Below, in pieces: positions 1 to 15,467 of a stretch of 64,000 nt of DNA. The DNA is taken from assembly GCF_040054535.1 (NCBI RefSeq), contig NC_090797.1:6441001-6505000 (forward strand). The letters run 5' to 3'. The translations under genes were made by a program, and so were the position numbers. The notes beneath the pieces were generated by a model. The model saw only the letters and a list, made by a program, of their open reading frames with translations. It was not told the DNA's origin and did no database searches. The stretch is from Antennarius striatus. Taxonomy: Eukaryota > Chordata > Actinopteri > Lophiiformes > Antennariidae. How positions within the stretch are numbered: position 1 is the first letter of the stretch; each line of letters opens with the position of its first letter.

Positions 1-2719
1 AGGAGAGCTATACAAGCTGGACTTTAAAGGTTTGGTTAAATATTGTGACTATCTCCACTTAAATAGTAATCCAAAAACATGATGGGGTTTTTTTCTCCAC
101 AGAAATGAAACAAACCAACCTCAACACCAAGAAGTCACGCAAGATCAGACGTATCTAGAGGGTTACGTCTGACACCTAAAGGAGAAAACTTACAATCAAC
201 GGTTTAAAAACAGCACTCATGCAATTGCCTTAATAAGAGATTTACTCTGAGTGTCTGAGGTGCATGACTTAACCCTGGCTTCAGTGGTCATCTACTGATC
301 ATCAGCCCCTTTTATAGTATTGTAATGGTTAGTTTAATATAAATATATAATTAACACTCAGCTGCCATTAAATATTTTGAAATTTACCAACTCATACCTA
401 CTAACAGCTTTCACTCGGTTGATACTGCATGAGCTTTTGTGAAAAATTGACACAATTATACCAGGAAATACTTTTATTTTAGTTGGTAATGCTAATGATT
501 CTTAAACACTGCCGTATTAACTTGCAAAGAAAAATGTGTCTTTAATTAATGACAAGAATCTCGTGTGAGGGCTTTAGTGACATCTAGTGGTATAGCTGCG
601 TATTGCATACTGATAAAGTGTTGAAAGAACTCTATATAACTGCATTTTGCCTCTATCTTTTTTCTCCAAGTCTCTCTCTCTCACACACACCCACACACAA
701 TTTTAAAACCATTACAAATAATGACAACAGTTTGAAAGTATTAGAGTGTGTACTTTCCTTTATATGTACAATGATCATTGGACCATCTCAGAGACCAACA
801 CATAAAACTAGGGCCAGACTAAACATTTAACAACAGTGGTATACAAACAATCTTGTAGAAGAATAATCTTTATTCTGCTGCTTTGAGGTTCTGCAGGGAA
901 AACACATCACAGCTCACATTCGCTTATTGATAAAATCTTAACTGCCTCACACAGAATGCTGACCTTCACGATGGAAAATTTCCAAGTACATAGATGTTTG
1001 AGGATCATGGAGAAATGATCCAAATTCACTACATAGCTTGAGAGCTCACCTGCTGTAGGTGGTGTTATTTTCACAAAAACAAATTACTCATTAAATTAAG
1101 TTACAGTTCAGAACGTTATCAACTAGTCAGCACAAACAGTGTGAGCAAGGTGCGTCTAAAAAGAATATATAATTCTCTTTAAAGATGTTCAAAGGTGTAA
1201 TTTAGAATGAGTGCATATTAATATTAAGCTAAGAAAGTCAGACCATAATGATTGCAGGTCAGTGGAGATGAAGGTGAGGTGACATCCACGGATGCTCGAA
1301 CCTATCGATGTGCACCTTTAAAAAAACTGATCAGAATTATTGCACACGACTCATCTAAGGCCTCTTAACTATTATGACAAAGACAGAAAAATTCCAAGGC
1401 CCTCACAGAATGATCCATACGACTGTATACGTACACATCTGAATACAAATGTCACCAGCAGTTTCCCTCACAGCTGAAAAGTGCTGAAATGAAATTACAA
1501 ATGTACAGAAATGGTGCATGTGAGGATTTTGAGTCCTGTAACGACATCTGAGCAAATGCAGCTCAGTGAATAAAATGACATTGGTCAATGGAATAATTAG
1601 GAATCACTATTATTTGATTTTGATTATAAAATCAAAAAAGGAACTTTTTATTTTTAGAAACTTGCAATCAAGCAAATAATTTAAGAAGCAGCTGATTCAA
1701 AGAGAAATGTTTATATCTCTGTAACAGATGAGTGTCGAGCTTTACACATGTACCCATGTGTGGTACATTAGTCTAAGCAGTACATACCTTCTTTTTCAAT
1801 TGTTTATCATCAGCTAAAAGTATCACTGGTGTTATAGCTACTCCGCTGTCATCTGAAATATATTCATACTGCAGGAAATGTCTTCTGTTACCAAAGGATG
1901 TGAAATGGTTGGTCAAGCTTTTAACAAGCCTGGTTGGATGTCACATAAAATGACGATTCAGGGGTTTTTGCAGTCTTTAAAGAGAAAAAGATTGCAACCA
2001 AAAAGGAAAAATGTACAGCAGATTGGATCACCCATCTTCATTTCCTCTGTGCCAGAGAACAGCGGCGCTGTCACACTCCTACACCCCATTTCATCATTTT
2101 TCCTCCTGGATGCAAATGACTGCAAGCTTGTCAGCGTTACACTTCCAGCTACCTCCCACCAACGTCAGATGTTTTTATAGTTTCTTTTTTTTGGTCTTTT
2201 TTGCCAACTCTCTGATCACTTTAGTCATGCAGCAAATCCCAAAATACTCCGCAGACACCCAAAAAAGGAACAGAAGCCTAAACTAAACAGATGCAAAGCA
2301 TGGAAGCAATTTCTTTCTATCTTTTTGAGCTCATTTTAAGCGGCAATACTGATGCTACTTGTTAACAGAGTGACGTTCATCCATACACTCGTCCGTAATA
2401 ACACAAACCTTCATGAATAACAGTACAAAACAGTAGGAAACCCCCAGCATGTAAAGAACACAGCATAGAAGAAAGAGTTCCCATCCCGAACATTTGTTCT
2501 TCTGGTCCAATACAAATTCAATTCAGAAGCAGGCTAATTTGCCAGCTGAATTTGAGGCGGGAGCCAGAGTTCACACCAAGCCAAGTTAAAAATAAAAAGA
2601 CAACAACAACCATGGAAGGATTTTGTTTTCAACGCTCCGTTCTGTGAGAATTCAAGGCTCATTGATCCAGAGTTAATAAAAGAATATAATCAACCTGGCC
2701 TGTCTTTTTAAACTTTTGT
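1..2719. other. Non-coding flank / probable scyl2 3'UTR
   Basis: No coding region is supported here. The stretch lies directly downstream of the scyl2 stop codon on the minus strand, so at least part of it should be the scyl2 3'UTR. Candidate minus-strand AATAAA signals (TTTATT on the plus strand) lie at 1647-1652 and 869-874; I cannot tell which is used. The sequence is AT-rich. Around 568-607 there is a short segment containing gtgacatctagtggt, which resembles a repeat I have met in teleost genomes, but it is too short to classify. Confidence 0.5.
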
Positions 2720-5208
2720 TTAGCCAAATAAGTCTTTTAAATCGTTGTTGGTAGATGCACTATGTTTAATTCCACTTTGGTTCAGGCTAGGGGCAGCAGC
2801 AGGCTGAGAAAAGTTCTGCGGGCTGAAAAACGGGTTTGCTTGCACCCCAAACCCACTGGGCATGCTTCCCATACCTATCTGAGTCTGAGTGTTCTGGGCT
2901 GAACCAAACTGATTGAGCCATGGGGTGTTTGTGCCAGGTGTTGCCTTTGGACCCATTTGGTTGAGGACGACTTTGGGTTGGCTGGGTGTAAAAAGACTGT
3001 CCAGGGCTGACATGTCCGGAGCTTTATTTGTTCCTTGATTAAGGGCTCCAAAGTTTGGGGTACTGGTGGTGGTAGCCATGCCGCTGTAGAGGCCGGGGCC
3101 TGACGGCCGCATTCCCATCCCCATGACTCCTGTCTGAAAGCCAATAGGCTGGTTGAAGCCATTGGAGACTTGGACGCCCATGGGGCCCATTATGGGATTG
3201 GGAGAGGGGAAGGCAGAAATGGTGCTGCCCTGCACAGGGGCTGGTCGTGGCGTGTTGGCCAAGGCCAGACTGTTTAGCGAAGTCATGTTGTTCAGAAGAC
3301 TGCTGGTTAGATCTTTAGTCTGAAATTAGAAAGATTTAGCATCACAATCCATGAGTGCTTCAGGAAGTGTTTGTTAGGCACGGTGTGTCCAGGCTTTTAC
3401 CTTTGTGTTGGTAGTGGAGGCCGATTTGATAGCCTGGGGCGCTAATGGCTGCTGGCTCCTCAGTTTGGCTGCCTGCTCCTGCTCCTTAGCCAAGCGCTGT
3501 TTCTCTTCTAGAGTCAGAGACATCTGGGAGGGAGGGGAGAGCGAGGAGGGGTCAGAAAATGTCAGATGGTGAACAAACTGGACTGCATGCTGAATGGACA
3601 AAATGGACAAAATTGGTGTTTCCATACTCGATTAGGCTGCGAGGATGTTGATGCAGAGCCGTTCTCTTTCCCGTTAACCCCGGCGCTGCCAAATATATCA
3701 TCGATCTGAAAGCATTAGAGAAAACATCACACCTAACGTTTGATTTGATGCATTTATAGGAACCTTTAAGGCAAAGAACATTCATTGTGCACCACGTATA
3801 CCTGTACTCTTTAATCGTTTACATGGCAGTCATAGAACTGATTTCTTACCTGGTTGCCACTGCTGTTTTTCACCTCCTCTGACTGGTTCCCTGGGTTTGA
3901 GATGTTTATGGTCCTTTTGCAGAAAAAAAAAGCCATAAACAATCAGAAAGCATGAATTTGAATAAATTTGAATATCAAACTCATCAACTGCTTGTTAAGA
4001 CAGATTCAATTTCCTTCAAGTTTTGAAATCCATTCATACGTATAAGCATTTTATTTTTCAATCAGAAAATAAAAAGGGAGGCAAATCATTTTAATTAGTA
4101 ATACACACTTGTGTTGCTCCTGCATGAGGTGCAGTTGCTCCAACTTGGTCTTGTGCTCCGTCTCCATGCGAGACAGCATGTCCCGTATGACCACCATGAA
4201 TGAGTTGAACTGAAACATCAATAATAAATAAAATTTAACATTTGAGCCATGTTTCAGTAAAACATGTAAAAAATTTTACAGCATGCTGGTGTTTAGCTCT
4301 GTATTACCTGGTTGAGGTTGAGATTGTTGTCTATACTGAGAGACACGAGGTGGGGAAGGATTTTGGTGGCAAGGTGCTCTTTGGGGATACCCAGCTTCTT
4401 ATGGCTGAAGGTGCACTTGTAGATTCCTGAAGTGGGGAGTGAGGAAGTTAGCAAACACAAGGGGTTGCGCAACTGTGTCAATTCACAGGAACTGAAATAG
4501 GAATGAAGTTTGTACTGTTTCTTTACCTAGAATACCCATGAGTACCGCTGGCTCTCTGGAAGGAATCTGTTGTAGGAAGGGCAGGATCTCATCGATGACA
4601 AACCACTTGTCTAAATATTCCAAGATCTTCCCCAGACACACCAGAGAGTTCACTCGTACCTACATGATACCAAAAGAAGGCAAACACGTAGAAAAACAGG
4701 CATGAGGACAGAAAACTCATTGATGCTTTAGTAGACATCCTGAAAGCTACGAGCAGAAAATGTCTCATGGAGACTCACAGCAAGAGAGGAGGTCTTCAGG
4801 CAGGCTGATTTGACTCGAGGAATGAGGGCATTCTTCATAGATGGGTAGTCAATAAGGTTTGCAAATGTCGGAATGATGTTCAGGCACAGCTCCTGCTCGG
4901 CAACGAGGAGAGGATATTATGAAATCTGCTTTATGATGTAAAATGCATCAAAAACTGTCACATTTCAACTTCCAAGCAGCTGTAATTCCCGTCCTTGTAC
5001 CTGGATCTGTACAGAAGGGGCTTCTAGGGCCCTGTAGACCATGGGTAGCACAGAGTTTTTGATATCATCTGCTGGTGTCTTGGTTAATAGTAGGTCCATC
5101 TTCTGAAGGAATATCAGCAGGATCTGCACATACCATTTAGCAGAATGAAAATCATGAAAATCAAAAACAGAACGCGATATTTTTTACAAGTGAGAAATGC
5201 ATCAAATG

Positions 5209-5264
<56 letters not shown>

Positions 5265-8130
5265 AATGCTGCAAATAGTGCCAGAGTGTTCACAGCAGAG
5301 ACCACTCACCATATTGCTAGCCTGAGGAAGCATAGAAAGAAGGATACAGGGAAAAACCAGTATTGATACAATGTCAAATCAAGCACAGAGCAGGCTTTTT
5401 AGTCTGATGTACAGCCAAAAGAACAAAAACATGCAAAGACACAGGGAAAAATTACGATAGCAATGTCCCTCTAACAATTTGATCCTGATATGCTTAGGTA
5501 CACTTAACAAGCTGATTTCTTTTAGATCTTTGTGAGTCTATACCTGAACCGGCTCCTGCTGCTTGAAAACAGGTGAGAGGTCAGGCAGGACGAGGCGGAT
5601 ATACTCCTCCTTGGTGCACTCTTCTGCAATCAGGAGCACATTGGGGAGCACAAATGGAACCATGTCTGGGTTGACAAACTCGGAGGTCAGCGCCGGCAAG
5701 ATTCGATAAATCACCACTCTCTGTGTGAAAGAAAATCAGAATGGATTTGTGAAGCTGTGACAGAATAACCTCAAACTGAATCACTGCATTGTTTTGTAAT
5801 CCTACAGATTTAGTCGTACTACCTTGGGTAGTTTGGGTAGGACTTTAGGGAGACCTTTGTAGAACTGAGACTTCTGTAGGTTGTCTCTTTGGAAGAGGGA
5901 ATCAAAGTATTGCAGGGTCGTAGCGCCCACGTCATCAAAAAATGGAATCTGATTTTCACACAAACAAAATCAAAACACATGGGAATTTCCACATACGATA
6001 AAATATACTTTCTTTTGATCATCATGAATTCAAACCTTGGTCATCTGGTCTGCATCTGGTCGGACATTGGGCGTGACGCTGAGCAGCATTTTTGCGTGAG
6101 TTCTAACCTCCTCTGGGATCTTGTTCAAGAGAGCTGGATTCATGGTGGTTAACTGCATTGAGAAAAAAGCAGAATACCAGCAGAAAATAATCAGCATTTG
6201 CCTGCTTTGCCTCCTGAGCTTAAGCAGTTCTTTTAATATGTCAATCAGTGATGAGGATGACTTCATGTCTTAAATTCTGCCCTATTTAAGAACTTTAGAC
6301 TGTGTCAACGTTCACAGCTTCACTCACCTGATCCAGCTGCCTGCTGAAACTCTTAAAAATGTCATGCTTGTTGACTTTGAAAACAGGCTTGCCCTCATTG
6401 AAGATGGCGTGCATGACCACTCCCAATGAATACATGTCGGATGCAGAGTCGCAGCTGACAGACAGTATGTACTCGGGGGCCAGGTACTCAGGGTTGGGAA
6501 GGCAGAGAGGAGGAAAGTTGGGTTCCCACTCTTTACAAGTGTATTTAGGCTGAGGAGGAAATGAGAGTATAAAAGTGTGAAAATATTTATCTGCATTATT
6601 TTGGCAGAGCACCTTAAAAGGCAGGAAGCCCTGCTGGCTCACCTCAGCATCTGAGGGGTTGGTAGAGGAGATGCTGAAGTCAAAGCCCATGATCTTCCAA
6701 GATCCACTCTTGTTGAGAATGATGTTCTCTGGACACAAGTTTCCATGGACCATTTTCACACCACTGTGGAGGAAGGACAAACCCTCCGAAATCTGAAGAG
6801 ATAAAAAAAAAAATTTGGGAAAATTTCAAAGAAGATTAGGGTAAAACAGAAATGCACATATGAAAATACAACGAATGAGTCAAAACCATATTCATAGCTC
6901 ATTATCCTCTGGATTGGACATTTACTGGTTGTCTGTTTTCTATTATAACAAATACAATCTGTGGGTCCTGGTCACAAAATACAGTTTACAAGTGTAATCC
7001 CAGCCTTTACTCTGATAAATTATGATTCTGAACATCTCTAAAATATCTGACCAAATGATTGATACCAAAAAATAACAAGCAATTAATAACCAATCTAGTT
7101 CTTAGTTGCAGCCGTAAGGAAACTTAGAAGCCTCTCACCTGTAGCAAGCCGTACTTCATCTCCACATCATATAGTTTATAATCCTTGATTTCACTAGGCA
7201 AGGGGTAAGGTAAGTTCTCACACTGGCCCAGCACATTTGCCAGACTAGCAAACACCGGCTCTGTACAGAACGCCAAGCAGTCCCTGAAGATCAAGTATAG
7301 AAATCATCAGCAAAATTTGAAACACTTGTGAAGTTGTTCTTGACATATTGGCAATTTGTCAGTTGGCAACATGAACAAAGGCAACAACTAAGACAAATAC
7401 GTTCTTTGAATCTGCAGCAGTCATGACTGACAATGAAAGATAGACTGGTAAAGAAAAAATAAGCAGAGGACAGCCTCAGAGGCCATGCATTATTCAGAGG
7501 CCAGTCGACAGTCCTCTGATCATGAGAAGCTTCTGCTCACACATTCACACACAAGGGCAAACCCACAGATTCATTATGCATTCTTTACCTGCAATGCCTA
7601 GCTCCTCTTTCAGTGCTGACTCTCTAAATTTTCCTCTAAATATGCACACTTTTATGTGTGTGTGTGTGTGATGTTTGTGTGTGTGATGTATATGCATTAT
7701 TCACCGTGACTCTTCCAGAGGATGCTGTACAGTTAAAAGACGGGGGTGACGCAGTCTGGTCAGCTGTTGCACCCCTCTTTTCAGGGAATCAACGATTTGG
7801 TCCTTCTCAAATTTCTGATACTTGTCGATCATCCTCTTCTCAAACACAAACACTGCCACTTCCTGGGGGGTTCAAAGGCAAACAAGCTGAAACTACATTG
7901 TTACTGAAACCTTTGAAGTACGACTGTTCTGATGAGTTGGACAACACACACACCTGTTTGGTGGACTTCTTTATGCCATCATAGATCCTCCAGCATGTAC
8001 CAGGACCCCCACTGGCAATATGTCGTCCAACTTCAAACTCCCGTGTCACTGGGTTGCCCATGACAGAACTGGTGAGATCCGCCGTCACCTTGGTGACAGT
8101 GCTCTTTAGCTTATTGAGCATAGACTCCAT
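2720..8130 (-). CDS. scyl2: SCY1-like pseudokinase 2 (SCYL2/CVAK104), 912 aa
   Basis: SCYL2 is a catalytically weak or inactive kinase-like protein of clathrin-coated vesicles, acting in endosome/TGN traffic. Coding exons, 5' to 3': 8130-7954, 7862-7705, 7283-7139, 6792-6643, 6549-6328, 6152-6036, 5948-5823, 5720-5544, 5321-5310, 5123-5001, 4892-4779, 4659-4527, 4426-4308, 4209-4109, 3913-3850, 3705-3628, 3523-3401, 3319-2720. They sum to 2739 nt with one stop. The start MESMLNKLKSTVTK matches the family. The kinase-like domain spans about residues 30-330. HGN (176-178) replaces HRD, FDF replaces DFG, and the VAIK lysine is absent (EVAVFVF), as known for this family. A HEAT-like region follows, then a Q/N/P/F-rich tail ending DLKDLFG, the clathrin/adaptor-binding part. 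The length is close to human SCYL2 (about 929 aa). Exon 2 begins near 8150, and a 5'UTR exon ends at 9676. Identification is firm; the microexon's inclusion is inferred. Confidence 0.95.
5210..5260. repeat. (CA)n microsatellite in scyl2 intron
   Basis: About 51 bp of uninterrupted CA on the plus strand, so (UG)n in the scyl2 pre-mRNA. It begins about 50 nt downstream of the microexon donor. Confidence 0.97.
5310..5321 (-). other. scyl2: 12-nt microexon of scyl2 (adds Ala-Ser-Asn-Met)
   Basis: Between the exon ending ...QQEPVQ (5544) and the exon starting ILLIFLQ (5123), the minus strand shows a pyrimidine-rich tract, a TGC motif, a cag acceptor, the 12 bases GCTAGCAATATG and a gtgagt donor. 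Twelve bases keep the frame and insert ASNM. Without it the protein would be 908 aa. A TGC just upstream of the acceptor is typical of neural microexons regulated by SRRM4. Inclusion cannot be proved from DNA alone. Confidence 0.75.
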
Positions 8131-8150
8131 GTTTACGTCTGACGTGGCAG

Positions 8151-9675
8151 CTGCAGGTGGAGTTCAGATCAATCAGGAAAGGAAAGCAGGTCCAGAAAAA
8201 CACAGTTTAGCCAAAGTGGTGAAGACCAGTTGTTCAAATGTCAAAAGCCCTTGTGAATTTTGTCAAAAGAGTTGATATTGCTTCCTGTAAGTATTGTGTA
8301 AAATAAAACGCAAAGATTAAAATGTGCACTAAAGTTCTGTTGTATTCAATATGCTGATAGGTATAATAGAGTGCAAACAATGTCATTATGATTGTGTGCA
8401 ATGTTTTAAGAATGTGCTGACTGGTTGACTCGCAAAATTGAATATTACAAAAACATGACTTACAGTAACCTGTTCTTGAAATAATAAGCATATCATTAAT
8501 AAAAACACAGGATAGCCCATGCCTCAACCAGAAAATAAAATGACTCAGAGCAAAGTCAAACCCAACAACCTAAAGTTTCTCTTTCGAAATCCTTTGACAT
8601 AACAGCATGTGAAGCAACAGGACAACAGACAAAAAAATATCTGTTGAGGGCAAAAATAGCATTCTTCCTTTAGTGCCACACTCACTCATCACTCCTTACT
8701 GGGCTTATAACAACTGTACTGCAACTAGGTGTATTTCTGGAAACTGTGGCTAACTGTGTGCAGTTTTCATAATAATTCTAATACATTACTACTATATTTT
8801 GTTAAGCATCAATATGAAATGAATCAAAGCATACAGAATGTGACATGTGCAATGCAGCATTACTGCAGATGAAATTTGAAAAGATCTTTGCTGTCTATGC
8901 TTGTAAACTGAGGTCAAAACCAACATCTTTTTTTTAAAAAAAAAACCTTTTCTTTACCCAACGTAGATGACTGTAAGGCAAAGTTCTTTAACAGAATTTC
9001 ATCATATACCCTGTAAGATATCTGAGACTGTTTCAAATGTTTATCTGCAACAGGTTTGTTGTATTTAGAAAAGGATACACAGAGTTCATAGCCATTGTTC
9101 TAATGTTAACAGGAAATACACAGGGAAACTACAAACAGCGTTTTTCACGTTCAACTCGCCGACGGCACAGAGCCTTTCCTCCTAGCGTAGTTGGTGATTA
9201 GCTAGTTAGCTGGAATGATAACAGAGTTAAACATAACAGTGGCTTGTTGAACTGGTTGTGTTTTTTATAGTTTATTCGTGTGAGATTAAACAATATTTTT
9301 TTCCGGTTGGATAAATTCAACACAAACCACATTTGTCGTTGACACTGACTGATGGTCAGGTGGATGACTCAAGTCTGACAGATAGCTTCCTGTTAGCCAA
9401 TATCTTCATTAGCTAAACACATTAAAAACTAACATACATTTAAACACATCATTTACAGACAGCAGTTATCTTCTCAACCCGTCTTCCGACGTCATTCCTA
9501 CCCTTGAACCTACAGAAACTGACATCATCGTTGTCCACCATGAAACACTTCTTAAACAAACACCTCACGATGGCTACGGACCCTGGCTAGCTAACTAGCC
9601 CAACTAGCCAACAATACGACGTTATTGTGTTTATTAACCCAGGAACTGACAGCCTGGAACCCTCCAGCTGCTTAC
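8151..9675 (-). other. scyl2: scyl2 first intron
   Basis: Intron between the 5'UTR exon (donor gtaag read from 9675 downward) and the start-codon exon (acceptor ctgcag next to 8150). It is AT-rich. I see no coding exon, RNA gene or recognisable mobile element in it. Confidence 0.6.
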
Positions 9676-9853
9676 CTCGGATGTGAAGGGGGTCACGGAT
9701 AAATTTCTAAATAAAGTAGGTTATCCGCTGTGGGGGTGTCAGTTGCGACAAGAAAACACAGCCCCCATGTCTCCCAGTGGCACACGAAATGAGATTTGTT
9801 GGTGCGCTCGTCAATGAGTAACCGCACTTCCGGGTTTTTAACGCAGTCACGTG
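9676..9853 (-). promoter_or_regulatory. scyl2: scyl2 5'UTR exon and promoter with ETS and E-box motifs
   Basis: A donor at 9675/9676 marks the end of a non-coding first exon, whose 5' end I place roughly at 9790-9830. On the minus strand a good ETS/GABP core, CCCGGAAGTG, lies at 9825-9834, and a palindromic CACGTG E-box at 9848-9853. No TATA box is evident. This fits a broadly expressed housekeeping promoter. The start site is an estimate. Confidence 0.55.
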
Positions 9854-11557
9854 ATACGTCACTTACATTTATTGACTACTGTATATTAAAATACATAAAA
9901 TAGTATTACAGTAACTATTACACCTTATAAATTATAAGTAAAGCTACGGATATTTGACCATGAATTCGTTTATTTTTGACATCTCCACTTTTCATACAAA
10001 TATTTCTTTTAAAAGAAATCTTGTTTGCCGTGAAAGAAACTTAATACGAATCAATTGTAAATTCATGAACATATTTACACAGTATATACATTGTTGACAG
10101 CTGTAAAATAAGAGTATGTGATCAGAGAGAATATTTTGAGACGCATAGATTAATGTGGCAGGTGATGAGGGGAGAAGGAAAAAATGATTTTATATTAGAG
10201 GAACACTAAGTGCAGGTTGCACACACAAAAGTACAGCAATGTTGATCAAGAAAAAAATTAAACTTTTATTGTATTTGTATTACACAAAGACAAAATAAAG
10301 CATGTCTGATTATTGTAAAGTGCATTCTATCATTATTTCAGTGTATAGTAAAAACAGAAGCTGCTGATTGAAATTATAACGACGATACAATTACCGTGGG
10401 ATTACTATGATTTGATTCAGCAACAATAAAATCCAGCTGTGGTAGCATTGATGAAATTAGTAGCCATCAATAACATTAAGCCATCATTTGTACATACATC
10501 ATTTCATAATGCACAATGTTCACTGCTCTAAGAAAATACTTTAACAGTGTAAGAATTTTAAACAATAAAGGCAGATTACAGGTTAAATACAGCTCCAGTG
10601 CAAGATTAATGTTGTACCACCTGAAAAGTTAGCTCCCAACATTTGTGATTTATTTTGGAAGTGGAATATCATCTTTCCAAAAAATATGTTGATGCTAGCA
10701 AGGAGAGTACTTTTTGTGAACAACTGAAGAATTTTGACATTTAGTAATTTAATGAATTTAAGATATCAACCTGAGCTATAGTTGGCCTAATATATTATGG
10801 TACACTTGAACCCTTCAATTGATTTGAGTTATAATTTTAAAAATGTCACAGGGCCAAGTTAAAAACAATAATGCTTATTCAGATATGAGTGTAGGGCTGA
10901 AAAACAAACTCAAAAATCTATAAAATACAATTATCCTTTTGCATCTTGCAAACCACAGATAAAGCCCCAATCAACCTCACTTAAATATCTAAGGATATAT
11001 CAAATCACTATTTTATTACACCAAGAAAGTTTTTTAAAAAAAATTAGTCCACAAGAGGAAAAATAATAGTCAGTAGTCCCTTTAGTTTCAATACTTTATG
11101 TACCGGTTTCCATAGAAACAGCAGTACAATCTCACAAATTAAGGCAAATGTAAAATGTTACTCAACATAATTTCTAGCCATTTCTAATCAAAATTACCAA
11201 CCATTTCCACAACTGATATCATGATGAAATATTATCATTTCATAAATTAGTGCAAGATATTTCAAAATGCCTCCTTAAATTACAGTATTAATCAGAGAGC
11301 CAACACCTCCAGTGCTACAGGGCAGTGAGAATTATAAATATCTAATAAAAGAAATACAACAGCAGACGCAGCAACACTTCTTTCTATAGTAGCATAACCT
11401 GCATTAATGGCATCAATCCCTCTACACAACCAGACATAGTTGTGACTGTATGCCACTTTTTAAAGCTTCTAAAATTAAATCTAAACCATTATTTTTAAGT
11501 GTGACCACAGAAGTTAAGCACCTAGGAAGTCAAACAAACACCTTTCTGTTGTGTGCA
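9854..11557. other. Intergenic scyl2-depdc4, includes depdc4 3'UTR
   Basis: AT-rich sequence between the scyl2 promoter and the depdc4 stop codon. depdc4 is on the minus strand, so its 3'UTR starts at 11557 and runs leftward. Several TTTATT words (minus-strand AATAAA), for example near 11011, 10650 and 9969, could serve as polyadenylation signals. No other gene is visible. Confidence 0.5.
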
Positions 11558-14832
<3,275 letters not shown>

Positions 14833-14844
14833 GAGCTTTGCCTG

Positions 14845-14852
14845 TGACGTCA
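14845..14852 (-). promoter_or_regulatory. depdc4: Perfect CRE (TGACGTCA) just upstream of depdc4 start
   Basis: The palindromic CREB/ATF site TGACGTCA lies about 13 bp upstream of the depdc4 ATG (14832). It is either in the core promoter, implying a very short 5'UTR, or in an early transcribed region. The motif is exact; function is inferred. Confidence 0.5.
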
Positions 14853-15467
14853 ACAACTATCTTCTTCTGCTAAAAATGACTGAAAGGGAGACGCGCCCTC
14901 CCTCTACAGGACATAAAGTGTACTGCGATTTATCATAAAAAACAGCCTCAATTTAAGTACAGTAGATATACTTTATTAATCCCGGAAATTGTACACGTAG
15001 TACTACGTACTGTACTTTAACTACAGTTGCTCACAGTATATTAATAAATTATTTGGTCTGTTAAATCCATTTAATTTGTTGGTTATGAAAGCCACATAAA
15101 TAACTCAATCAATCAAGGATCAAACTATCCAAGTGAATAAAGAAAAATAACAATCAAACACAAGTTAGAACATTAACTTTGTTCAAAACCTTTCCTCAAA
15201 GTTAAAATGGGCTTAATTACTGCATTGTGGGAAACGACACTTTTTTTTTTTCTGTTGTTGATGTTCCAAAACTGATGAAAGTGAAGTCTGCTGTAATAAC
15301 ATGTCTGGAAAGAAAAAAATAAACTCAAAATAAACTGAAACTGAATGTAGTTTTTGGTCAGAACAAACTTTTGACCTATTTATTTCAAAACACTCTGACC
15401 TTATGTGGCCTCGTGGGCCACATTTGGCCCGTGGGCCTTTCAGCCCCTCCCTCCAGCCTTGATGACA
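14853..15467. other. Intergenic depdc4-cyb5d1 with repeat fragment and cyb5d1 3'UTR
   Basis: Non-coding. At about 14965-15010 there is a fragment of the widespread teleost repeat containing tactttattaatccc. At 15378-15383 TTTATT gives a minus-strand AATAAA, 85 nt beyond the cyb5d1 stop, the likely polyadenylation signal. A run of T's (A's on the minus strand) lies at about 15240-15251. Confidence 0.55.
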
